Part shown: piece after piece, positions 1 to 7,577 of the stretch | Numbering within the stretch: position 1 is the stretch's first letter | How the letters are laid out: the number at the start of each line of letters is the position of its first letter | Source of the DNA: an uncultured Eubacterium sp. | Lineage (GTDB): Bacteria > Bacillota > Clostridia > Lachnospirales > Lachnospiraceae | Assembly (NCBI GenBank): GCA_900550135.1 | Contig: URQO01000001.1 | Location: 52,014-116,013, forward strand | Reading direction: 5' to 3' | DNA length: 64,000 bases | Position numbers and translations under genes: made by a program | The notes under the pieces: model-generated | Told to the model about the DNA's origin: nothing | Seen by the model: the letters and a program-made list of their open reading frames with translations, nothing else | The model's database searches: none

Positions 1-32
1 ATCACTGATAAACTTCTTTTGATTTTTTGCAT
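1..32 (-). CDS. Start of a truncated gene, probably secreted
   Basis: An ATG at 32 on the minus strand follows AAAAAGGAGATTTATT, a good ribosome binding site, and opens a frame (MQKIKRSLSV) that runs off the left edge. The basic residues at the start would suit a signal peptide, in keeping with the two secreted-protein genes just upstream, but ten residues cannot identify a product. It lies directly downstream of the leucine-rich-repeat gene with only 23 bases between them, so the two are probably co-transcribed. Confidence 0.5.
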   Translation of the reverse strand, partial: MQKIKRSLSV

Positions 33-55
33 AATAAATCTCCTTTTTTAATTTT

Positions 56-2269
56 TTATTTTTTTACAAAAACTGTTTTTGTTTTTGTATATTTGCTAAA
101 TACTGTGAATCCATTTACTTTTTTATATGTTCGTATTCTGATGTAATACTTCTTTTTTGCTTTTAATCTTTTTATTGTAATTTTTGTTTTTTTTGTGTTT
201 ATTACATTCCAATTTTTTGTAAACTTCTTATCGGTACTATATTCTATTTGGTATCCATCTACCTTTTTTACTTTTTTATATTTTATTTCTATTTTTTTAC
301 CCGATATATTCTTTATTTTTGTTATTCTTGCAGTTGAAAATTTTTTTACCCAATATGCAGTGAATTTTAAGTCCTGAAATTTTTTATATATTCCAGTATG
401 CATTCCCCACTTTTCCCCATCACTTCTTTTCCATCCTGCAAAAATATATCCTCTTCTTGTAGGATCTTTGAGATAAATTGGTTTATCTCCTGCTGTATAA
501 AAGTTTGGATTTTTAGGGTTATTTTTTCCTCCTGCTAAATCATACGTGATTTTATACTCATTTCCTTTATATGCTAACACTCTGTCATTACTAACCCCTA
601 GTTCCTCAGCCAAATCTTTGGCAGTTTCTGTACAAGCCAAACTATATGGAACAACTTTTAACTTTATTTTGTTATAATCCAAAAAGCTTTTTTCTTGGTG
701 AACCATGTTACTATAGTAGTCATAGTAAAATTTTCTAGGTACATTCTCCGGTATTGTGACCGTACTTAATTTACATCCATCAAAGGCATATACATATATA
801 CATTTAACCCACGATGGAATTGTAAAGTTTCCACCTACATTCTTTGCAGCAGGATACAACAACAAATCATCATTATCCCTTTGTTTTTTATCATCACTCC
901 AATATAAAACACCATCTATGCTATAATAGTATCCCTTTGTTGGATTAATAACATTAACAGCTTTCAGATTGTTTGCCCCTGAAAAAGTTGTTTTATAAAG
1001 ATAATATGCCTCATCATAAAAAAGTTTTTCACTTATGTTTATTTTTTCTATTCCACTGTTGTAATATCTCATTTCATGGTAATACCAATAATAATCATAA
1101 TTGGAACTTGGATCTACATCACTACCTTCTATAGCAAAATCCCTATACAAACTAGCATCTCCCATAGTATTAATCCAAATTTCAATCTTTAAATTAGGAC
1201 AACCAACTGCAACAGGAATACTTATGTTTTTTAATCCCTGTGGACAATTTATCGAAGAAAGGTTTTCCATATCACTTATGCTAAATACCTTTACTGTTTT
1301 TGGTAAATTTACATTTGTCATTTTAGGGAAGTTATACATTGCCAATTCAACTAATGAATTCGGCAAATTTATATCTTCCATTTGTTCCAAACCACCTATT
1401 GATAAATATTTAATACTATTTGGCAATTGTATACTTTTTATATTTTCAAACCACCCTAAATATAATCTTTCTAGTTTCTCTGGTAGTTTTAAACTGGTTA
1501 CCAGACTATTTCCTTCTATTTCAAGTTCTTTGATATTATTTGAATACTGTACATCCTTCAAATTTTCTCCATAAAATATTGTGCATTTTTCAATATTATC
1601 ATTCATTGTCAATTTCTCTAAATAAGAATATTTGTATCTTGCGTTAATTTTAATCTCGTTCAAGTCTCCAATGATGTTAATGACTTTTATCTTATAATTT
1701 CTATAATCACTTTCCATCCATCTCATTGTTTTTGCACAACTTACCTCTGTTAAAGATGATTTTTTAAACTCTAAATAATCGCTATCATAGTCCCAATCAT
1801 ACTTTTTTTCATGCAATTCTTCATCGTAAAACAGTTTATTATTTGGTAATTTTACACTTTTCAAATTTATAAATTTATTATCGAAAGCTTCTTCACTTAT
1901 AGCCTCAACAGTGTCAGGAAATGATATTTCAGTCACTAACTCCGGCGAAAAAATTTCAAAAGAGTTCCAATATTTCTCTCCTACACCTTCAATTCTTGTA
2001 ACTTTATGACCTGATACATAGCTTGGCAACTCCAGTTTTCCATCACTTACATATAATTTAATTCCATTAACCCCACACAAAGTAAATGTGTTATCATCAT
2101 TTATGTAACCTACATATTCATAATTATCTCCATAATTCTTAACTTTTTTTGTATTATCTTCCATTTCAATCTTTGCTTGAACAACACTATTATTTGCTAA
2201 AATACATATTCCCAAAAGAAATGAAATTACAACGGTTACTTTCATTATTTTTTTTAATATTTCCCTCAT
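56..2269 (-). CDS. BspA-like leucine-rich-repeat surface protein
   Basis: A secreted 737-residue protein. Residues 1-32 form a signal peptide. Residues about 90-560 contain irregular leucine-rich repeats of the BspA/LRR_5 kind, recognised by recurrent short blocks such as LPNSIKYLSI and LPKTVKVFSI. Residues about 585-640 (YDLAGGKNNP to YIFAGWKRSDG) match the Listeria-Bacteroides Flg_new repeat. The last ~90 residues are a very Lys-rich fibronectin-III-like module (GYQIEYSTDKKF, YYIRIRTYKK) resembling the C-termini of the proteins at 9306 and 62381. BspA-like proteins typically mediate adhesion to host or other cells; the ligand here is unknown. The start is supported by GGAGAG ten bases upstream. 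No sortase motif is visible, so attachment may rely on the basic C-terminal module. Confidence 0.8.
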   Translation of the reverse strand: MREILKKIMKVTVVISFLLGICILANNSVVQAKIEMEDNTKKVKNYGDNYEYVGYINDDNTFTLCGVNGIKLYVSDGKLELPSYVSGHKVTRIEGVGEKYWNSFEIFSPELVTEISFPDTVEAISEEAFDNKFINLKSVKLPNNKLFYDEELHEKKYDWDYDSDYLEFKKSSLTEVSCAKTMRWMESDYRNYKIKVINIIGDLNEIKINARYKYSYLEKLTMNDNIEKCTIFYGENLKDVQYSNNIKELEIEGNSLVTSLKLPEKLERLYLGWFENIKSIQLPNSIKYLSIGGLEQMEDINLPNSLVELAMYNFPKMTNVNLPKTVKVFSISDMENLSSINCPQGLKNISIPVAVGCPNLKIEIWINTMGDASLYRDFAIEGSDVDPSSNYDYYWYYHEMRYYNSGIEKINISEKLFYDEAYYLYKTTFSGANNLKAVNVINPTKGYYYSIDGVLYWSDDKKQRDNDDLLLYPAAKNVGGNFTIPSWVKCIYVYAFDGCKLSTVTIPENVPRKFYYDYYSNMVHQEKSFLDYNKIKLKVVPYSLACTETAKDLAEELGVSNDRVLAYKGNEYKITYDLAGGKNNPKNPNFYTAGDKPIYLKDPTRRGYIFAGWKRSDGEKWGMHTGIYKKFQDLKFTAYWVKKFSTARITKIKNISGKKIEIKYKKVKKVDGYQIEYSTDKKFTKNWNVINTKKTKITIKRLKAKKKYYIRIRTYKKVNGFTVFSKYTKTKTVFVKK

Positions 2270-2328
2270 TTATTTACTCTCCTATCTCAATATTAGAACA
2301 AAATCAACACTTTTCTCTTCCTTCTCCA

Positions 2329-3498
2329 TCAATATGACATGGCTCTCATTCCATTGCCACGCCACAATGCTCCAAAATATCCATAACTGAATCTTTCCTT
2401 GCACCCTGTCCACGGATTACTGTAGTAAAAATAACTTTCATCATATCCTGTCAATGTAACTATGTGCGAGCAAAATCCATTTAGACCATTCAACCATACC
2501 AATACCAAATGACCTTTTTTCAATTGATTTTTTATTGTAGTGTAACTACAACCTGTAAGGTTCTTGTAATTTCCAAGATATCTTCTTGTTATTCCGGCAA
2601 GTCCGTTTGGGTAAACAACCAAGCCATGTCCACTACTGGAATAAGGGCTACCCATAAATCCATAGTTTGGATTTCCACTATGTGGCATAATATTAGCTGC
2701 AGTTATTTTATTCATTCTTTTTCCTGCATACTGCACCATCATTGTCCATGATGTTATTTCACATCCCGTTGGAAGTTGTGGTCTCTGGCAAATGGATACT
2801 ACATTATTATTCAAGTAATAAATTTCACCGGTATTTTTCCTTGCTTTGTATGTAACTTTTTTAACTTTAAAGGTTCCTGTTTTTAATCGACCTTTTTTAT
2901 CAAAATAATCCAGGATGCTACGTTTTTTGTACTTTCTGTACATAAAGCCACAACACATCTTTCCGGATTTTTTAAAATAATATCTGTTCTTTTTTATCTT
3001 TTTAAACCCAGTTTGCATTATTCCTTTTTTATTAAAATAATATTTAGATTTTTTAATTTTTCTAAAACCTTTTACCATTCGTCCCTTTTTATCAAAAAAG
3101 TATTTTCTTTTTTTGATTTTCTTAAAGCCTTTAACCATCCTGCCCCTAGATGAAAAGTAATAGGTTTTTCCTTTAATTTTTTTGAAACCAACAGCTTTCT
3201 TTCCGTTCTTTAAGTAATAATATGTGTAGCCCTTTATCTTATAAAAACCATATCTCTGCGTTGTCTCCACTATATTATTCTGTGTTGTTTCTTCTATATA
3301 TGTTGTTTCCGTACTATCCTGTGTTGTCTCCTCTATAAAGGTTGTTGTCTCTATTGCATCAGTTGTTTCCACACCATTTGTTGGCTCAATTATTTCAGCC
3401 TTAACACCTGTGCTATGTCCACCTACAAAAATTAACATCAACATGAAAATAATTACTGTACACAATATTACAGAAATCCATTTGTTACTTTTTGTCAT
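2329..3498 (-). CDS. Secreted C39-like cysteine peptidase with cell-wall-binding repeats
   Basis: 389 residues. An N-terminal hydrophobic signal (about residues 8-28) is followed by a Thr/Glu linker with repeated ETTQ/EETT. Next come about five cell-wall-binding (choline-binding-like) repeats of the pattern GFKKIKxxxYYFxKKGxM, residues about 82-215. The C-terminal ~150 residues are a Peptidase_C39_2-type papain-fold domain: PTGCEITSW carries the probable catalytic Cys, SHIVTLTGYD the His and YSNPWTG the Asn/Asp region. Domain order predicts a wall-attached extracytoplasmic peptidase; the substrate is unknown. The ribosome binding site is weak (AAGGGT). It shares the strand and secreted nature of the neighbouring LRR gene, 59 bases away. 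Confidence 0.8.
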   Translation of the reverse strand: MTKSNKWISVILCTVIIFMLMLIFVGGHSTGVKAEIIEPTNGVETTDAIETTTFIEETTQDSTETTYIEETTQNNIVETTQRYGFYKIKGYTYYYLKNGKKAVGFKKIKGKTYYFSSRGRMVKGFKKIKKRKYFFDKKGRMVKGFRKIKKSKYYFNKKGIMQTGFKKIKKNRYYFKKSGKMCCGFMYRKYKKRSILDYFDKKGRLKTGTFKVKKVTYKARKNTGEIYYLNNNVVSICQRPQLPTGCEITSWTMMVQYAGKRMNKITAANIMPHSGNPNYGFMGSPYSSSGHGLVVYPNGLAGITRRYLGNYKNLTGCSYTTIKNQLKKGHLVLVWLNGLNGFCSHIVTLTGYDESYFYYSNPWTGCKERFSYGYFGALWRGNGMRAMSY

Positions 3499-3556
3499 TT
3501 TTTACCCTTTTTTATACTATTTGCTATTTTTGTGTAATGTTATATCTGTATTATAT

Positions 3557-3624
3557 AACTATGGTTGTGTTTTTTCAACTATGGTTTATTAATTTTATTT
3601 GTCTTTATTGTTAAACTATTAGTT
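3557..3624. promoter_or_regulatory. Three dyad operator-like sites before the XRE gene
   Basis: AACTATGGTT occurs at 3557-3566 and 3577-3586, exactly 20 bp apart, and the related palindrome AACTATTAGTT lies at 3614-3624. The inverse form AACCATAGTT recurs just after the gene's terminator at 4091-4100. Each is a near-palindrome (AAC-n4-GTT). The placement suggests autoregulatory operators for the regulator at 3691 and possibly control of the divergent peptidase gene. This is inference. Confidence 0.5.
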
Positions 3625-3690
3625 ATCTTTGATGATAAGCAAACAGTGTGAAAAATTAATTTTTAATTAAATTTTTTAACGGAGAAAATC

Positions 3691-4032
3691 ATGGACAAAA
3701 ATAAATTGTATAAAGAAATGGGACATCGTATACGTGACAGCAGGAAAAAATCACATCTGTCCCAGGAGCAGTTAGCTGAAATGATGAATGTAACACCACA
3801 GATGATTAGCAATGCTGAAAACGGTACAAAGGGCATTAGACCTGAAAATATTATAAAACTTAGTGAGGCACTAGACATTAGTTGTGACTACCTTTTAACT
3901 GGAAAAGGTGGTTATACAGATTACGATATCATCAAAAAATATACCGAAGCATTAGGTAGTGAAAATATAGAAACTGTTATTAAGTTGTTTCGTGCGCTTC
4001 AACGTTTTACTGAGCCTGATTCTGGCAAATAA
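3691..4032 (+). CDS. XRE-family helix-turn-helix regulator
   Basis: 113 residues. Residues about 8-65 form a Cro/CI-type HTH: LSQEQLAEMMNVTPQMISNAE is the helix-turn-helix core, followed by the usual ENIIKLSEALDISCDYLLTG tail. The remaining ~45 residues are a short C-terminal extension that may dimerise the protein; no peptidase or sensor domain is seen. The start is supported by CGGAGA eight bases upstream. The gene stands alone on the plus strand between minus-strand genes, with its own strong terminator and with dyad repeats upstream, so it probably controls its own promoter. Its targets are unknown. Confidence 0.85.
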   Translation: MDKNKLYKEMGHRIRDSRKKSHLSQEQLAEMMNVTPQMISNAENGTKGIRPENIIKLSEALDISCDYLLTGKGGYTDYDIIKKYTEALGSENIETVIKLFRALQRFTEPDSGK

Positions 4033-4045
4033 TATTTTTATTTCT

Positions 4046-4087
4046 AAAAAGACAGTAGTTTACGACTGTAATCTACTGTCTTTTTTG
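4046..4087 (+). terminator. Rho-independent terminator of the XRE gene
   Basis: Stem GACAGTAG (4051-4058) pairs perfectly with CTACTGTC (4073-4080), with flanking A and T runs and a T6 tail on the plus strand. Confidence 0.85.
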
Positions 4088-4114
4088 TTAAACCATAGTT
4101 TAAGTTTTGATATA

Positions 4115-4144
4115 AAAAGACAACCCCTTCGGATTGTCTTTTTA
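4115..4144. terminator. Short hairpin terminator, probably for minus-strand transcripts
   Basis: The hairpin lies between an A-run and a T-run. On the minus strand GACAATCC pairs with GGGTTGTC using one G-U, followed by TTTTTA. It sits just past the stop of the small reading frame at 4156 and could stop transcription from both sides. Confidence 0.6.
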
Positions 4145-4155
4145 ATTTTCTATTA

Positions 4156-4257
4156 TTAATATTGTGAAACTACAAGTTTTACTACTTTTCCATCCTTAAT
4201 CTGCCATATCAAGGTTCTAGTTGGCGTTGCTTCTGAGTCCAATGGCAATGCCATCAT
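4156..4257 (-). CDS. Possible small protein or gene remnant (33 codons)
   Basis: On the minus strand ATG-ATG at 4257/4254 opens a frame with protein-like composition (begins MMALPLDSEA, ends KLVVSQY) and a TAA at 4156-4158, followed within 12 bases by a terminator hairpin. No good ribosome binding site precedes it, and the frame stays open upstream to the inverted repeats at 4281-4341. It may therefore be the 3' remnant of a lost gene rather than a functional peptide. I do not recognise a family. Confidence 0.3.
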   Translation of the reverse strand: MMALPLDSEATPTRTLIWQIKDGKVVKLVVSQY

Positions 4258-4280
4258 ACTTTTTCGTATGTGCCGCACTT

Positions 4281-4371
4281 CTTATTGATTTTTTATTTTC
4301 ACTCATTGATATGGAGCAGTTGTTTGAAAAAAATCAATAAGTACGCGGCTGGCGCAACATGCGTCAGCCGC
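4281..4371. repeat. Nested inverted repeats between rpsR and the XRE gene
   Basis: CTTATTGATTTTTT (4281-4294) is matched by AAAAAAATCAATAAG (4327-4341), enclosing a 32-base loop, and flanking GCCGC/GCGGC partly extends the match. Immediately right of it, GCGGCTGGCGC pairs with GCGTCAGCCGC (4345-4371). The local GC content is clearly higher than the surroundings. It could be a small non-autonomous repeat element or a structured RNA. The 4033-4469 gap holds only this, the small frame at 4156 and terminators. Confidence 0.5.
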
Positions 4372-4438
4372 TACAAATAAAAAGAAGTAGCACCCCTCTT
4401 ATGCAAGCATAAGGGATGCTACTTCTTTTTATTTGTAG
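4371..4438 (-). terminator. Long hairpin downstream of rpsR
   Basis: A near-perfect inverted repeat of about 30 bp per arm: CTACAAATAAAAAGAAGTAG at 4371-4390 against its complement at 4419-4438, continuing through GC-rich CATCCC/GGGGTG-type pairs to a small loop around AAG. It lies 30 bases past the rpsR stop and has T-rich arms, so it should terminate the rpsF-ssb-rpsR transcript and possibly protect its 3' end. Confidence 0.7.
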
Positions 4439-4469
4439 TGCTTGCACACGTTGCTTGTGTGCTTCGCGA

Positions 4470-4733
4470 TTATTCTACTGTGTATGGCATTAATGCGATA
4501 TTTCTTGCTCTCTTAATAGCTGTTGTAAGAGCTCTCTGATGTCTAGCGCATGTACCTGTCATTCTTCTAGGAAGAATTTTACCTCTTTCAGATACAAATC
4601 TCTTTAATGTTGCTACATCTTTATAATCGATTGCCTTATTTTCGCTTGCGCAAAATGCACAAACTTTTCTTCTTCTACGACCGCCTCTTCTTCTCATTGG
4701 AGAATCTGGTCTTTCACTCTTATTATATGGCAT
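4470..4733 (-). CDS. rpsR: 30S ribosomal protein S18
   Basis: 87 residues, normal length for S18. The basic N-terminus ([16 protein letters not shown]) and the block [17 protein letters not shown], followed by [20 protein letters not shown], are the conserved S18 core. S18 binds 16S rRNA next to S6 on the platform of the small subunit. It is the last gene of the conserved rpsF-ssb-rpsR operon, 20 bases after ssb, and is followed by a long terminator hairpin. The Cys pair CAFC is the remnant of the zinc-binding form (C+), as in many Firmicutes. Confidence 0.97.
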   Translation of the reverse strand: MPYNKSERPDSPMRRRGGRRRRKVCAFCASENKAIDYKDVATLKRFVSERGKILPRRMTGTCARHQRALTTAIKRARNIALMPYTVE

Positions 4734-4753
4734 AACTTGACCTCCTAATTTAA

Positions 4754-5203
4754 TTAAAAGTTAAATGGTAATCCTGAATCGTCTACATTGTCAGGAATAT
4801 TCATAAAACCGTCTCCTGCTGGAGCTGTTGGTGCTGATGCTGCAGGTGCCTGAGCAAATCCTGCATTATTATCAGATGTTGCTTTGCTTTCAGCAAATTC
4901 CTGATTTTCTACAACTACTTCTGTAGTGTAAACTGTCTTACCATCCTTGTCCTGGTAGCTTCCTGTCTGAATACGACCTTCAGCTACAATCTTAGTTCCC
5001 TGATGGAAGTATTTTTCTGCAAACTCACCACTTCTACCAAATGCTACACATCTGATAAAATCAGCTGTCTGCTCTCCATCTCTTTTAAATCTTCTGTCAA
5101 CTGCTAATGTATATCTTGCAATAGCTAACTGACTGTCCCCTGATGTTGAATATCTTACTTCAGGATCACGAGTCAAACGACCCATCAAAATAACCTTATT
5201 CAT
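4754..5203 (-). CDS. ssb: Single-stranded DNA-binding protein
   Basis: 149 residues. The N-terminal OB fold ([18 protein letters not shown], then [17 protein letters not shown] and [20 protein letters not shown]) is typical of bacterial SSB. It is followed by an Ala/Pro-rich flexible linker and the acidic tip DDSGLPFNF, which recruits replication and repair partners. It coats ssDNA as a tetramer. Its place between rpsF and rpsR is the standard Firmicute arrangement, with 23 bases to rpsF and 20 to rpsR, implying co-transcription. Confidence 0.97.
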   Translation of the reverse strand: MNKVILMGRLTRDPEVRYSTSGDSQLAIARYTLAVDRRFKRDGEQTADFIRCVAFGRSGEFAEKYFHQGTKIVAEGRIQTGSYQDKDGKTVYTTEVVVENQEFAESKATSDNNAGFAQAPAASAPTAPAGDGFMNIPDNVDDSGLPFNF

Positions 5204-5226
5204 ATTAAATACCTCTCTTGTTAAAA

Positions 5227-5517
5227 CTATGCTTCTACTGCAACAGTCATAAATCTAAGGACATTTTCCATAATACGAAGCTGGCTTTCTATTTCGCTTG
5301 GAGCCTTTACATTATCAGTATCAAAAGTGATGAAGTAGTAGTAACCTTCTGACATCTTCTGGATTTCGTAAGCAAACTTCTTCTTTCCAGCATCATCGAT
5401 GTTTGCAATAGTACCACCAAACTTTTCTACAAGAGCCTTAACTTTGTCGAGCTCTGCAGTTCTTCCTTCTTCTTCAAGTTTTGCACTAATAACAACTGTC
5501 ATCTCATATTTGTTCAT
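5227..5517 (-). CDS. rpsF: 30S ribosomal protein S6
   Basis: 96 residues. The pattern MNKYEMTVVISAKLEEE, GGTIANIDDAGKKKFAYEIQK and YYYFITFDTD is that of S6, which forms a dimer with S18 on the 30S platform. The start has AAAGGAGGTAAAAGC before ATG. About 100 bases separate it from the upstream DUF951 terminator and must hold the operon promoter (a GATATATAAAAA stretch near 5590 could be the -10 region) and any autoregulatory S6:S18 leader. I could not prove a leader fold by eye. Confidence 0.97.
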   Translation of the reverse strand: MNKYEMTVVISAKLEEEGRTAELDKVKALVEKFGGTIANIDDAGKKKFAYEIQKMSEGYYYFITFDTDNVKAPSEIESQLRIMENVLRFMTVAVEA

Positions 5518-5610
5518 GCTTTTACCTCCTTTTGGTCTCTGGCCTCTCCCCTAAATGTGTGATGGGAAAAGCAAGGAAAATTTTTATATATCACGAAACG
5601 TCATTTTAAC

Positions 5611-5641
5611 ATAAAAAAGCCCTTATTGCAAGAGCTTTTTA
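5611..5641 (-). terminator. Terminator overlapping the end of the DUF951 gene
   Basis: On the minus strand AAAAAGCTCTTGCAATAAGGGCTTTTTT forms a stem with one G-U and a T6 tail. Its 5' arm lies inside the last codons of the DUF951 gene and the stop codon is in the loop. Confidence 0.75.
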
Positions 5642-5799
5642 ACGCTTTTTTCAAATGTTTTTCTGGGTATCATCACGATTCTGTCACAGCCTCTGCATTT
5701 TAGTTTAAAGTCTGCTCCTGTTCTAATGATTTTCCACTCATTAGCACCACATGGATGCCCTTTTTTGAGCATAACAATATCTCCAATATTATAATCCAT
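5623..5799 (-). CDS. DUF951 small conserved protein
   Basis: 58 residues. It starts MDYNIGDIVMLKKGHPCG, continues NEWKIIRTGADFKLKCRGC and ends KTFEKSVKKLLQ. The GD-x-V-xLKKxHPCG opening and the CxxC later in the chain are the signature of the DUF951 family, found in Firmicutes near rpsF/ssb/rpsR; its function is not established. The ATG at 5799 overlaps the TAA of the upstream NlpC gene (TAATG), so translation is probably coupled. The two Cys regions could bind a metal, which is inference. Confidence 0.85.
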   Translation of the reverse strand: MDYNIGDIVMLKKGHPCGANEWKIIRTGADFKLKCRGCDRIVMIPRKTFEKSVKKLLQ

Positions 5800-7577
5800 T
5801 AGTTTACAACCCTTCCTATTCCAACTATATGATCTATATTGTTATAATTAATTGTCTGTCCACCTTTTTCCACAACCATACCATTTCCTGCATACATGGA
5901 TACGTGATATATGTCTAATGTTCTGCCTGGTGTGCTGTATTGCACGGCGCTGTCATAATCACCATAGAAAATCAAATCTCCCGGATTCATGTAGTTGTAT
6001 GCCAAATATCCGTAATACTTAATCTGTCCTTTTTCATTTAAATAATCAAACAATCCTGCTGCTGTCAATGCATAATTGCTACTTCCAAGTCTGGTATTGT
6101 AATTGTGGTATGCCTTGTATCCTTTCCACACAAGAGATGAACAGTCATAATAACCTTTTTTCATTCTTTTACCCTGATTGTATTTCCAGTTGTTTACTAT
6201 GTAGTTGGCTCTATTAATAATAGTCTTTATACCTTTGGCTGCCACTTCCACTCTATAGCTGTATCTATATGATCCAATTTTTATATCAACATATGTTACT
6301 CCACCTTTTTTACCTGTAATCACACCATCTTCATCTACCGTAGCAACCTTTGTGTTTCGACTGACAAATTCAGGTTTAATATCACCAAGTCCACCTATCT
6401 TAATCTGAGTAGTTTTGTCTTTTGCCAACACTGATGTGATTTTCCCCCACGTTGGTGTAAATACCTGATAGGTCACCTTATATGTCTTTCCATCTACCTG
6501 AACCTTAAACTCGCCTTTTCCGGCTGTTTTGCCGTGGAATTTTGCTTCACTATGATAAGGAGTAAAATATAACTTTTCTTCGTTTACACCTACCCACTGT
6601 ACTTTGCTGTATTTGCTAAGACCTTTAAAAGAAATATATTGGTCTTTGTTATATCCTGTACTAGATAAAATAAGATGTTTTGTATTTATTTGTGGATCGG
6701 TTACATATACTTTTGATGTGTATGTAACAACTTTTCCGTTTTTGTATTTTACCGTTGCTGAAACTTTTGTATTACCTTTTTTTAAAGTTTTTGCTTCTGC
6801 AACTACCTTACTTTTTGTTTTGACCGGCTTGCTTACCTTGGTTTTATCCTCAGTTTTCCAAGAACATTTCTTAATCTGACTTTCATCTACATTGGCAATT
6901 TTAAATCTAATTTTTTTATTCTTTGCCCATGTTATTCTCTCAAATCTTGCATTATTTTTTGCTGTAAGTCGTCTTACAGCCACCTTTCTTCTGCTAACTG
7001 ATGAATCTGGTGCATTAATGTTATTCTCACTGGCTCTTACGGTTACATTACAAACTACATAAGCCGTAGTTGTTTTCATTACAATCTTTGTTGTTCCGGG
7101 ATTTTCCCCTCGCACTACACCATTTTCGTTTACTGTGGCAATATGTTCATTTTCAGAATGAAAACTTACTTTCTTTGTAGCCGTAACCTTCAGTGCATGC
7201 TCCTGATTTTCCGCCAAATCAAGACTGTATGTGTCTGCTGTGATGGTTCTTGTTCCATCAGGCACAGTAACCTTGCAATAATATTTGTTCTTCTTGTAAG
7301 TGGCCGTAATTGTAGCTGTACCATATTTTAACGCCTTAATTTTACCATTTGATACCGACACAGCAAACTTGTTTGATGTTCGCCAGGATATCTTAGCTTT
7401 TGCCGGAGCGTTTTTTAACGTCAGCTTATTTGTCTTTCCTTTTGACAAAGTTATGTTTGTCTTGGAAAGTTTGTATTTTGTTTCTGCCTTTGTATGAATT
7501 GGTGCTACCATCATAGTTGTAGCCAATAATAGCGCCATTACACTTTTACTTATTTTTCTCAGTTGTTGTCTCCTCAT
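5799..7577 (-). CDS. Secreted NlpC/P60 wall hydrolase with Ig-like (Big_2) domains
   Basis: 592 residues from the chosen start. A signal peptide (SVMALLLATTMMVAP, cleaved near HTKA) is followed by at least three bacterial Ig-like/Big_2-type modules, roughly residues 30-185 and 370-445 (patterns such as KYGTATITATYKKNKYYCKV and VDEDGVITGKKGG). The C-terminal ~140 residues are an NlpC/P60 domain: Cys479 in YDCSSLVWKGY, His558 in IYHVSMYAG, and PGDLIFYGDY. Such enzymes cleave peptidoglycan stem peptides outside the cell. I chose ATG 7577 because GGAAG lies seven bases upstream; a longer frame begins at 7631 but would overlap the upstream gene by 86 bases. Even so the gene overlaps its upstream neighbour by 32 bases, implying coupling. 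Confidence 0.8.
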   Translation of the reverse strand: MRRQQLRKISKSVMALLLATTMMVAPIHTKAETKYKLSKTNITLSKGKTNKLTLKNAPAKAKISWRTSNKFAVSVSNGKIKALKYGTATITATYKKNKYYCKVTVPDGTRTITADTYSLDLAENQEHALKVTATKKVSFHSENEHIATVNENGVVRGENPGTTKIVMKTTTAYVVCNVTVRASENNINAPDSSVSRRKVAVRRLTAKNNARFERITWAKNKKIRFKIANVDESQIKKCSWKTEDKTKVSKPVKTKSKVVAEAKTLKKGNTKVSATVKYKNGKVVTYTSKVYVTDPQINTKHLILSSTGYNKDQYISFKGLSKYSKVQWVGVNEEKLYFTPYHSEAKFHGKTAGKGEFKVQVDGKTYKVTYQVFTPTWGKITSVLAKDKTTQIKIGGLGDIKPEFVSRNTKVATVDEDGVITGKKGGVTYVDIKIGSYRYSYRVEVAAKGIKTIINRANYIVNNWKYNQGKRMKKGYYDCSSLVWKGYKAYHNYNTRLGSSNYALTAAGLFDYLNEKGQIKYYGYLAYNYMNPGDLIFYGDYDSAVQYSTPGRTLDIYHVSMYAGNGMVVEKGGQTINYNNIDHIVGIGRVVN

